A DNA stretch of 64,000 bases from Adiantum capillus-veneris (Eukaryota; Streptophyta; Polypodiopsida; Polypodiales; Pteridaceae): the NCBI GenBank assembly GCA_014529385.2, contig CM043942.1, forward strand, positions 28,883,469 to 28,947,468, read 5' to 3'. A model generated the notes under the pieces. It saw only the letters and a program-made list of their open reading frames with translations, was not told where the DNA came from and searched no databases. A program made the position numbers and the translations under genes. Positions 23,895 through 34,690 of this stretch are shown in pieces. Each line of letters starts with the position of its first letter. Position 1 is the first letter of the stretch.

Positions 23895-24568
23895 AGGTGC
23901 ACCATCACTTTCTTCAGAAGATGAAGAATTTGAGGAAGATGGAGAAGAGGGTGACCTCTTTCTCTCCTTTTTCTTTCCTTGATCTTCTTTGTCTTTACCA
24001 TCACTTCATAAGAGGAAGAGGATGAAGAAGACGGAGAAGAGGCTGTCCTCTTTCTCGCCTTTTTCTTCTCTTGCTTTTTGTCATCCCTCTTTGAAGTATG
24101 GTGTGGAGAAGTATGAGATGGTCTTCTCCATTTTGGAGGTGATGGAGAGTGTTTAGCCCGCCGTCTTTGTGGAGCCATCTCCATCGAGGTGGCGGGAGAC
24201 TCACTTCTTTCTCGTTCCTTCGGTGGAGGCTCTTGAATTCTACTTTGAGAAGGAGATGCGTCATCAAGGAGAAAATTTGTGAGCCCTTCATAGGGATCCT
24301 CTTCTTCTTCCCGAATCGGAGAGAGACCTCTTTTGGAAGTCTCACAAGGAGGATTCCTAGGTGTTCTCTCGTCATGGTGGGGAGCTTGGAGAATCCTAGA
24401 AGCACGAAGTTGCCGTTGCACTTCACTTTGGAGGGATGGATTGCCCATGGCTTGTTGAAGCCTAGAAACAAGATAGTTAACAAGCATCGGGGCATCATTA
24501 GTAGCTTGCTCATTAGCAAAATCAAAGTTATCAACATTAATTTCACTCTCTTTACTATTGTCAGCCAT
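23891..24568 (-). pseudogene. Gypsy gag N-terminal region
   Basis: The ATG at 24568 begins MADNSKESEINVDNFDFAN, and the plus-strand fragment at 3994 starts the same way, which supports this start. The region is low-complexity: an RGLSPIREEEEDP block, then basic and serine-rich repeats (KKQEKKKARKRTASSPSSSS). The frame leaves the true gag near 23900. Confidence 0.82.
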
Positions 24569-24673
24569 TCTAACAACTTTTAGGTGTAAACCTTTTAGGT
24601 GTACTTTGGCACTTCAAGCCCTAGTTGTTACTCCTCTTTACCCCTTTAGAGAAAGCACTCAAGCTACTGTACT

Positions 24674-24690
24674 CGTGGCTCGAATACCAT
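24674..24690 (-). promoter_or_regulatory. Candidate primer-binding site of the chromovirus
   Basis: Minus strand reads AATGGTATTCGAGCC, close to TGGTATCAGAGCC. It lies about 105 bp upstream of the gag ATG. The match is imperfect. Confidence 0.5.
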
Positions 24691-24901
24691 TAATTGCAAG
24701 GAATTGTTTGTCTTGAACCAGCTTTTTTGATGATTTTGAGCATGCAGCCAGTGTGGCTTTCACCATGGTTGATTGGTTTTCCATGACTTGTATTAAAGGG
24801 AGTGGGTTACTCTTAGATGCACCTTCATGGCTATCATTAGACCTTGTAGCTATCATTTCCTATATAGCCATTGGTACGTGTTATTGTGCCTCTATCGCAT
24901 T
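24691..24901. other. Unassigned sequence between chromovirus and TIR element
   Basis: Holds a 65-codon minus-strand frame at 24659-24856 (VMENQSTMVKATLAACSKSS). I cannot identify it; it may be gag-like sequence from another retroelement. No LTR terminus is seen. Confidence 0.3.
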
Positions 24902-24920
24902 TGGGTGGATGCATGAATAG
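24902..24920 (+). repeat. Left terminal inverted repeat (19 bp)
   Basis: TGGGTGGATGCATGAATAG; exact inverse of 37629-37647. Similarity stops abruptly inside, but AACCGG words occur just inward at 24955. Confidence 0.88.
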
Positions 24921-25051
24921 TGGACCAAAAACCTTGTCCCGGACAGAGGTTTTATAACCGGTACATAAAACCATCTATATTAGTTCAATTCGATATATTG
25001 TTTTGAACAGATTTTTAATTAAATATAGAATTTCCACAGCTTTTTGTTAAA

Positions 25052-25185
25052 TATAGAAGACGGCTCTGTACCTCTTAACTATGCACGTTAGCCAGCTCTT
25101 TACACCGTTACTATTTCCACACCTCTCTTTCAAATATAGAAGACGACTGTGTAGCTCTTAACTATGCACGTCAGCTAGCTCTTTG
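25052..25185. repeat. 80-bp subterminal duplication
   Basis: AAATATAGAAGACG...CTCTTAACTATGCACGT...AGCTCTTT occurs twice, at about 25052 and 25132. It is subterminal in the TIR element. Confidence 0.75.
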
Positions 25186-25342
25186 TCTTCCTGCTCTCTC
25201 GTTTTCCTGTCTCTCTCTAACTCTCTGTGTAGGAGCACATATTGCTGTTTTACTTTGTAGGCCTATCACACATCTATTGCTGTCATATAATGCTCTTGCT
25301 CTCTGTAGGCCTATCACCTCGCTCAATCTCTCCCTCTCTAGC

Positions 25343-28300
25343 ATGGAGCAAGAATCTCACACTGTATGTGACTACTCTCAGCCTCACTGTGTGAACTGTG
25401 TGCTAGGTATGCCGTTGATGCGGTCAAGGAATATCATGCTAGGAGAAAGAGGGAGCAGCGTGCTAAGAACAAGCTTGAGCAGGTAGCACGTGAGGAAGAT
25501 AATGATCAAAATGGTGCTGATGATGCAAAGCGTCAAAGACTTTGCAATGACCTTGTTATGCTCTTCAATCGGCATACAAAGACCCTCGATGTTGCATCAC
25601 GCTTAGATATTTTGTGCAAGTTTGTCAATCATCCTTCTCTTGGAGACCTTGAAATGCCCAGGGCACAAACAACCTTCGTTGAAGCCATGCGCAACACAAT
25701 AGATGCAATCAAATTACCCAAGAGCGACAGGAGCTCTTTCTTAAAAGGTTCATCACCACAATGCTTATGAATGTTGAGTGTACATCTACCTCAAAAGTGA
25801 ATGTTTCAGCTACATCTAAATTGCTAAATTTGCACAAGAGGAACTTCATAGCTGCAAAGAATCGGTTGAGGGCAGCAGGTGATGGCAATTTTCCAATCTC
25901 TTTGTGTGCTCGACAGCCCATGGATCGTGGTTTCATAACACCTGATGAGAAAGAGTTGATCTTCTCTTTTTGGATGTCTAACTCTCGTGTTTCACCCAAT
26001 AAGAAGGATGTGTGCAGAAAGCGTATTGGAAGAAATTCATATGTCAAACATCCTGTGCATCTTCTTGAACAATCTCAGGTAATAACTTGCTTTCACTATA
26101 TCCATTTTTGTTTTCTAATATTTGCATTCATGACCTATATTCACTATAATTGGGTTGATAAGAGTAGATATGAAATCGGATATGAAGGAAGTTATAAATG
26201 GAAAGAAGGGGAATCTGTATTTGGTCCTAGATTAAGAGTAGATAAATATTGGATGTGAAGGAGAATATAAATGAAAACATAGTTTTTATCATACACGTAT
26301 GTTTGCTGAAACATACATTTGCAGACGCATACTTTCACACGCGTATGATATGTATAAACAAACGGGACTAAAATTAAAAACCCAAATTTCCTAGCGATTG
26401 TACTCTGCAAGTCTGCTCCTGCCTACATAGTGTTCATAGTATGCCCTTCTTGCTTTGCAACCTTGCCTCATCTCTTCCACATGGTAGTTGCTCCCCAATA
26501 TTGACAGCTCTGAGTCAGCACCAGTACTGGTTAACCTAACCAGTTATGTAATAACTAATAGTGATTTTAAATGAAAAAACTGGTTTACATAGCCAGTAGA
26601 TTAATTTTAGCTGGTTAACACTTTTTTCCCACTAGTATAGAACTTGGTCAAGTGTATATATGTGGTATGTGAAAGATGTACTGGTTAACCCGACCAATTA
26701 TGCATTTACTAACACCGGTTTGAAATGAAAAGACCGGTTATATAGCGAGTAAATTAATTTCAACTGGTTAACACATTTTCACAATAGTTTACAGCTCGGG
26801 CAAGTGTATATGTGGTATGTAGTAGACATACTACTTAACATAACCACTTATATAAAAACTAATAGCGGTTTGATATTACAATACCGGTTTACATAACCAG
26901 TAAATAGATTTAAAACCGTTTACACATTTTATGCCAGTAAACATCTTGGTCGAGTGTTCACTTGTACTGTTTGTCATACCAGTTAGGTAAAAAACTGGTT
27001 TACATAACCAGTGAAAAACTTTTAACACTTATTTCTCACTGGTATACATCATGGTTAAGTGTTCACATGTACTGGTCGAGTGTTCACATGTACTGTTTTT
27101 CATGTCAGATAGGTAAAAAACATATCGGTTTGAAAGGAAAATACTGGTTTACATATCCAGTAAATTTTTTTTAACACTTATTTCTCACTGGTATACATCA
27201 TGGTTAAGTGCTCACATGTACTGGTTAGGTAAATAACATCCCGGTTTTAAATGAAAAGAAACTAGTTTACATCAGCAGTAAGAACATTTGAACTGGTTGA
27301 CACTTATATACCACTGGTACGTACCAAGGACATGTGTTCATATGTACTGGTTTGAAATGAAAAGACTGGTTTACATCAGCAGTAAGAACATTTGAACTGG
27401 TTGACACTTATATACCACTGGTACGTACCAAGGACATGTGTTCATTTTTTTAACACTTATTTCTCACTGGTATACATCGTGGTTAAGTGCTCACATGTAC
27501 TGGTTAGGTAAATAACATACCGGTTTTAAATGAAAAGATTGGTTTACATCAGCAGTAAGAACATTTGAACTGGTTGACACTTATATACCACTGGTACGCA
27601 CCAAGGACATGTGTTCATATGTACTGGTTTGCCTAACCAATTAAGTGAAAAAACATACCGGTTTATAGTAATGTAACAGTTTTCTTCAAAGATAATAAAA
27701 ACCTGCAGTTTTCTTCAATGTTCTTTACCCATATATGTTTTTCATTGTAGGTGGAGCTCTTTCTCAACTTCAAAGAACAATACCCTGAAATTGTAATAAA
27801 GCAGCGTGCATTTGAGTACATGAAGCCATATTTTGTGCGGAAATTGAGAGACCGATAAACTTGCTGCTGCATTTCACATGTTCAAATGTCCTTCCTAAAG
27901 GATGCCATAAATCACATGCGAAGTTCTGTATTCGGTCTGCATGGAAAAGCTTGCCAATGTCAATGCAACATATGCAAAGACAATGGTGGATGCAAGGCAC
28001 CAAAAAGCCCTATCAAGAGTGTAATAGCCTTATTGGACTCTATACTGTGTGGCCTGAATAAGTTAGATTTTTGTGCTGCAGAGGCTGCATTTATTGCTAA
28101 AAAGATTGTGGTGAAGATTTTTGAGGACCTAGAAGTAAGAACTGCGCGTGACGGTCAGAAGAAGAAAAGGAATGTCTTGTCGCATAAGGAAATATCATGC
28201 CAGGATCTCTCAGTCATGTTCAAAGACCATCTTAAGAAATACATAATGCATAATTTTGTGTATAGATGGCAAGCAGAACAATATAAGGAATGTATACAAA

Positions 28301-29787
28301 GCTTTCTAGAAGATGTTGTTGTGTCAGTTGTTGACTTTGCTGAAAATTATAGTTTCAAAGAACAAAATGAGATTCAGTCCATGCACTGGTATTCAAATCA
28401 AGTAACTATTTTTGTGCACATAACATATTTCCGAATTGCAGGTAACGACATCACCCTAGATCAGTATTATTTCTTTTGTATTAAGCCTTTAATAATTTAT
28501 GATTTTTATATTATGCAGGTGACATCCACAAGACAATTCACTTCTTCATTTAAGATGACAAGCAACATGACACACATTTTGTTCAACACTGTTTTATGAA
28601 ACATGCAGAATGGCTAAAGCAATTTGGTCTAAACATAAGGCGTCATTGGGTATGGTTTGATGGAGGAGCTTCACAATTCAAAGCAAGAAGACCATTCTAT
28701 TTCCTTGCCAGGTATACCATGTTCTAACAAACATTATCTGAAGGTGGTTTTAATATAGAGACCTATAATATTGGCATTAAAGTTGTAATAATGCTTGTCT
28801 AACATCAGTAATATTATAATACGTGTTTTTTTTGGTAATTTTATCGTGCCAAGAGTATATTAATCTTCTTCTATCCATTGAATAAAATGCAGATACAGTG
28901 TTTTTACGCGATGGAAAATGTCTTGGAACTTTTTTGGATCCGGCCATGGTAAGGGAGAACTCGACGGTGCGGGAGCAGTGATAAAAAGGTCTTTAACTCA
29001 ATACCAATTGCAGCCAAACTGCCCAAAGATAGACTGTGCTGTAGATGTTGTGGCATTATTGAGACAGACCTTGTCAGATGGTGCTATAGCCACCTATGCA
29101 TCCCACGACCGTTATATAAGCAGGATTTTTTGGGTGATTGAATTGGGGGATGTTGAAAGGGGAAAAAATTGGGATGTGACGGCTGTAAAAAATACCCGCT
29201 CAATGCACTCTGTTTCTGCATATTCAGAGCATGATACAACTACTTTGAGAACACGTTCATTGTCTTGTTTCTGTAGTGCATGTAAAAAGGAAAAGGGGAG
29301 GAGATGTGTGAGCAAGTCACACGTTCCTTTCTGGACATACCGTATTTTGGAGCCTACAGAAGAAGGGGAAGACGATGACGATGAAATAAATGAGGATGCA
29401 GCGTATGAAGGACACTATGACACCCTCAGTCAAGCTCTTATTGTTGGTGATAATTTTTCTGTTCCCACACCAAATGACAATGAAGAAAAAGTGGATTTCT
29501 ATATAGTGAAATGCACTGCAGCAATTGAGGAGTTTCATTCAGACGCTGAAGATGACTGGGGCAATATCATTGGGCGAGGATCCTATGCTATCAAAGGGTT
29601 TTACTATTGTATGATAAATGAGCAGACCTACGAGCTTTTGGACAAAAAGCCAGAGGTGTTCATATATTCACATCTTGTTCGGGCAATCAAAATCCCCATG
29701 ATACCCCATCCCAGCAACTCAAAACTATATACAATATCACTTGATGTCAGTGAGTCTATCTACAATAGTATGCCTTTTGAGCTGTAG
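25343..29787 (+). pseudogene. Multi-exon DDE-like transposase gene, mutated
   Basis: Exons on GT-AG borders: 25343-26078, 27751-28441, 28519-28712, 28893-29787; phases join correctly. Lesions: a frame change near 25405, a 1-bp loss in an A-run near 25744, TAA at 27856 and TAA near 28552. Exon 1 has a basic N-terminus (EYHARRKREQRAKNKLEQ). Exon 2 has a cysteine cluster (CQCQCNICKDNGGC) and EIQSMHWYSNQVTIFVHITY. Exon 3 has a DDKQHDTHFV segment and VWFDGGASQFKARRP. Exon 4 has FFGSGHGKGELDGAGAVIKR, then CFCSACKKEKGRRC and an acidic stretch. This acidic/DGxxxQFK/GHGKGxxDG series recalls uncharacterised transposase-like proteins abundant in animal genomes. That family link is from memory, not a search. 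Confidence 0.72.
26079..27750 (+). repeat. Intron 1 of the transposase, filled with CTGGTT/CCGGTTT repeats
   Basis: Intron borders are CTCAG|GTAATA and CATTGTAG|GTGG. From about 26520 to 27665 it consists of degenerate repeats of ACTGGTT, CCGGTTT, TTTACAT and CCAGT words. Longer units such as the AAGAACATTTGAACTGGTTG block with ACCACTGGTACG recur at about 27280, 27385 and 27555. No coding sequence seen. Confidence 0.75.
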
Positions 29788-29789
29788 CA

Positions 29790-30780
<991 letters not shown>

Positions 30781-30809
30781 CAATGTATTTCCGTGCAACT
30801 TGCTTGTAA

Positions 30810-31667
30810 TTATACATGAATTCTGTTACATTGATTGACAAGAAGGTTGAGTAATTCTCCATTTACATCCATCGACAAAAAAACACATCGACAAAAGTCG
30901 CCCACTTCATAGACTGTATGAAGCTTTTTTTTATTAAAAAAATATGTTCCTTTCTTCTGGAAAAAGTCAATCCGCCATTTCCAATAAAAATGACGCACAT
31001 AGGTGTCGTCAGGTTGTTCGTCTTCACAAATTACAGTCCTCTTTGTATACTCAATTCTGTCCTTAGAGATCAACCAATGTGCCAGCCAGTTTATGACAGT
31101 GGTTGACAGGAAACAGGCGCGCACTTCTTTAGACTGCTTTTCTAGCTTGGGAAAAACAAGAAATGACCCCAATGGATTAAAACTTAGCTTATATCCAGAA
31201 TCATCAAAGATAAGTGTGTCAAGTTGTAGGTCAGGAAAATTTTCGAGATTCTTGTGGAACACCGGTTTATCTATCGCGCCCAATTTAAAAGGGGCCCTTG
31301 TGCACTGCGCTTGACTTACCACTCTATTGAATCTTTTGTGGTGGTCTGGGAACACTTTCGTTAGCGTGCGTTTGAGCTTCTCAAACTCGCAGCAGCTCCA
31401 TATCCACACTTCGAACCATCTGAAACAAAAATTCAGAAAGACTTCTGCATCAGGCCTTACCCAAAACTGTGTATCCCCTTCAACAACATACCGCATTTCT
31501 GGCCAGTAGGGAAATTCTTCGCCATATTTTTCATCCAATTTCTTGAGCAGTAATCTATTAAGGTCCAAAATGAGAACCCTACGTTGGACGCTCAACAGAG
31601 GTGGTGGCCTTAGCCATATCAGTGGGATTCTTTTACACAGTCTATACCATAGAGGAAATACGAGCAC
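30810..31667 (-). pseudogene. FCP1/NLI-interacting-factor-like phosphatase, copy 1
   Basis: Minus-strand frame with the HAD-type NIF layout: RVLILDLNRLLLKK (family DLDxT/D-x-D-G-T-L), VWIWSCCEFEKL (usual W.S...), then LDTLIFDDSGYK (usual ..IIDDSP). The nucleophile Asp of motif I is present, but the second Asp is Asn, which should impair catalysis. HAD phosphatases of this group act on the RNA polymerase II CTD. The N-terminal part is cut by the solo LTR starting at 31673; codons beyond that point derive from the LTR. It ends at 30810, facing the transposase. It could be host sequence captured by the transposon. Confidence 0.65.
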
Positions 31668-31672
31668 TGCAG

Positions 31673-32423
31673 TGTTAAGTATGGAGCCTGATTTACCCTT
31701 GTAATTTTCTGTGGTAAAAGCGCACATTTGTAAGGCCCCCATTATGAGGAGAAGCCATCGTGCGTGAAGGAAAATCACTCACCGGAAACCAAAATTTTCA
31801 CGGACAAGAATCAGGGGCAACTTTAAAGGCCTCGGGGGCGGAGGCCCCCGAGACTTTTTTTTTCGCCGGAATATTCTTTTTCGCCGGAATATTATGTCCG
31901 GACGGCGGCCGAAAAGTGGTCGGAAAACAACCGGTCGGTTGGCCGGTGGCCGGTAGTCAATGGCCGATGGCCGAATTCAAAAGCGGACTTGTCTTCTCAA
32001 GGGCGGCCACACATGGGCGGATTGGAGGGTCCGATTTGGACTTATTCGCACAAGAGCGGCTACACATGGCTGTCTCTCATAAGAGAGGGCAACCCTTTTG
32101 GCCTATAAAAGGAGGCCATTTCTACACACATTTCATAGTGTGAAGTTGATGCAACAAGGTGAGTGTGAGGTGGTGAGAGTGAAGCAAGGCGGGAGCTCCA
32201 TTAAGGGTATAATCCCTTTGTAAATTACTTCTTGTTTTGAAGTACTAAAGCCATTGAGTGGCTGCTTTCCCGTGGACGTAGCCCACATTGGGTGAACCAC
32301 GTATATCGTGTGTACTCTCTCTCTCTCTCTCTCTCTACTCTATAATCTCGTGTATGTAAATCTGTCTCTCTCCATTAAGTAATCTACTCAATTATCTATT
32401 TAGCTACGTCTTATTTCCTAACA
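31673..32423 (+). mobile_element. Solo LTR, copia-type, 751 bp
   Basis: Begins TGTTAAG and ends CCTAACA (TGTTA/TAACA inverted termini). It is flanked by TGCAG at 31668-31672 and 32424-32428. The duplicated copy at about 34400 has the empty site GAGCACTGCAGGAGAC, which proves the insertion. It contains TATAAAAGG near 32104 and the words ACGTAGCCCACATTGGGTGAACCACGTA (shown in parts: CGTGGACGTAG, TTGGGTGAACCACG), familiar from copia LTRs. A GC-rich hairpin (CTCGGGGGC...GCCCCCGAG) lies near 31829-31856. Confidence 0.93.
32104..32112 (+). promoter_or_regulatory. TATA box of the solo LTR
   Basis: TATAAAAGG lies about 430 bp into the LTR and supports plus-strand orientation. Confidence 0.6.
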
Positions 32424-32508
32424 TGCAGGAGACAACACGCAATTCCATATTGCACGAATGTCAGCCCTGCCATTCTGCTTGTCAGCCCTAAACCTATCTG
32501 CAAGGCGC

Positions 32509-32776
32509 TATTGAGGAGTTTCATTCAGACGCTGAAGATGACTGGGGCAATATCATTAAGCGAGGATCCTATGCTATCAAAGGGTTTTACTATTGTATGA
32601 TAAATGAGCAGACCTACGAGCTTTTGGACAAAAAGCTAGAGGTGTTCATATATTCACATCTTGTTCGGGCAATCAAAATCCCCATGATACCCCATCCCAG
32701 CAACTCAAAACTATATACAATATCACTTGATGTCAGTGAGTCTATCTACAATAGTACGCCTTTTGAGCTGTATTAA
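32509..32776 (+). pseudogene. Duplicated transposase C-terminal fragment
   Basis: Near-identical to 29524-29787 (EEFHSDAEDDWGNII... to YNSTPFEL). The stop is shifted by one codon because TAG became TAT, giving ELY then TAA. It lacks any upstream exon and is a by-product of the tandem duplication. Confidence 0.9.
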
Positions 32777-32779
32777 TCG

Positions 32780-33068
32780 GTTTGTTTAAATTTTTTGTCC
32801 AAACTTCCTTTTTAAAATATAAAAATGTCTTTTTTTATCTCTTTGAATCACTACATGTCCTTACGTTTTAAATAAACTGGTTCTATAAAGGCGGCAATTA
32901 ATGTTTTTGTACTGGTATCATACAAGTTGAAGATTACAGTATAAGTACAATAATAGTACAAACATGATGGCAGAATCCCTTTCTCTGACTCTGTCTTTAA
33001 CTGTAAACTGAACTGTGTTCGAAACCAGTCACTTCTCAGTATCATACCGGTATCATACAAGTCCCTCT

Positions 33069-33134
<66 letters not shown>

Positions 33135-33294
33135 GTCACTTCTCAGTATCATATCGGTATCATACCATTCACTTCTCAGTATCATACCGGTATCATACCA
33201 GTCACTTCTCTCAGTATCATACCTGTATCATACAAGTCCCTCTCTCTCTCTTTGTCACTTCTCAGTATCATACCGGTATCATACAAGTCCCCCC

Positions 33295-33368
<74 letters not shown>

Positions 33369-33467
33369 TCTCAGTCACTTCTCAATATCATACCGGTCAC
33401 TTCTCAGTATCATACCAGTCACTTCTCAGTATCATACCGGTATCTTACCAGTCACTTCTTAGTATCA

Positions 33468-33506
<39 letters not shown>

Positions 33507-33540
33507 TCCCTCTCCCTCTCTCCTTTTATTTGCAAGATAC
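32780..33540. repeat. (CT)n tracts with TATCATACCGGTATCATAC units, copy 2
   Basis: Second copy of the block at 29790-30780, with shorter CT runs (about 33066-33130, 33328-33365, 33471-33502) and a longer C run (33295-33327). It encodes nothing. Confidence 0.9.
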
Positions 33541-33795
33541 TTCAAATATAGAATACAACGTATTTCCGTGCAACTTGCTTGTAAATGTATTATACATGAA
33601 TTCTGTTACATTGATTGACAAGAAGGCTGAGTAATTCTCCATTTACATCCATCGACAAAAAAATACATCGACAAAAGTCACCCACTTCACAGACTTTATG
33701 AAGCTTTTTTTATTAAAAAAATATGTTCCTTTCTTCTGGAAAAAGTCAATCCGCCATTTCCAATAAAAACGACCCACATAGGTGTCGTCAGGTTG

Positions 33796-34524
33796 TCAGT
33801 CTTCACAAATTACAGTCCTCTTTGTATACTCAATTCTGTCCTTAGAGATCAACCAGTGTGCCAGCCAGTTTATGAGAGTGGTTGACAGAAAACAGGCGCG
33901 CACTTCTTTAGACTGCTTTTCTAGCTTGGGAAAAACAAGAAATGTGTCAGGTGGTAGGTCAGGAAAATTTTCGAGATTCTTGTGGAACACCGGTTTATCT
34001 GTCTCGCCCAATTTAAAAGGGGCCCTTGTGCACTGCGCTTGACTTACCACTCTATTGAATCTTTTGTGGTGGTCTGGGAACATTGTCGCTAGCGTGCGTT
34101 TGAGCTTCTCAAACTCGCAGCAGCTCCATATCCACACTTCGAACCATCTGAAACAAAAATTCAGAAACACTTCTGCATCAGGCCTTACCCAAAACTGTGT
34201 ATCCCCTTCAACAACATACCGCATTTCTGGCCAGTAGGGCAATTCTTCGCCATATTTTTCATCAAATTTCTTGAGCAGTAATCCATTAAGGTCCAAAATG
34301 AGAACCCTACATTGGACGCTCAATAGAGGTGGTGGCCTTGGCCATATCAGTGGGATTCTTTTACACAGTCTATACCATAGAAGAAACACGAGCACTGCAG
34401 GAGACAACACGCAATTCCATATTGCACGAATGTCAGCCCTGCCATTCTGCTTGTCAGCCCTGAACCTATCTGCAAGGCGCCATTCTTCAACTGAAAACAT
34501 ATTTGCAGATGCAAAATTACACAA
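33796..34524 (-). pseudogene. FCP1/NLI-interacting-factor-like phosphatase, copy 2
   Basis: 242-codon frame, near-identical to copy 1 but with the upstream exon still attached. An acceptor-like TGTTTTCAG precedes TTGAAGAATGGCG near 34487, and SVEEWRLADRFRADKQNG follows. Motif I reads RVLILDLNGLLLKK; again the second Asp of DxD is Asn. The IFDDS-containing motif is deleted: NFPDLPPDT runs straight into FLVFPKLEK. A frame end after TVICED removes the C-terminus. Copy 1 keeps the DD motif and copy 2 keeps the 5' end, so neither is complete. Confidence 0.65.
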
Positions 34525-34690
34525 GACTCAAATTTAAATATGCAATTAGGACATAACTACAGATTGAAATCATACAATAAAAATACACAATGTTCAAAAA
34601 TTAGGCACAAGATGAAAGAGAGGTCGAATGGGAAAGAAAGTTATATTAATTTCAGAAGTGGTTACATAAAAAGAAACATGGGGGGGCAAA

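Larger units (their letters stand above)
19419..24690 (-). mobile_element. Ty3/gypsy chromovirus, near full-length internal region with frameshifts
   Basis: Minus-strand order is primer site (about 24690), gag, zinc knuckle/protease, RT, RNase H, integrase, chromodomain, 3' untranslated region (19772-19419). Several frameshifts separate otherwise well preserved domains, so it is inactive but not ancient. The C-terminal chromodomain defines it as a chromovirus. A matching 5' LTR is not recognisable beyond 24690, where 210 bp of unassigned sequence precedes the TIR element. The gag fragment at 3994-4536 belongs to the same family. Confidence 0.88.

Noticed and set aside
31760-32143. 127-codon plus-strand frame
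   Set aside because: Lies inside the solo LTR defined by TGTTA/TAACA ends and the TGCAG duplication; no protein motif.
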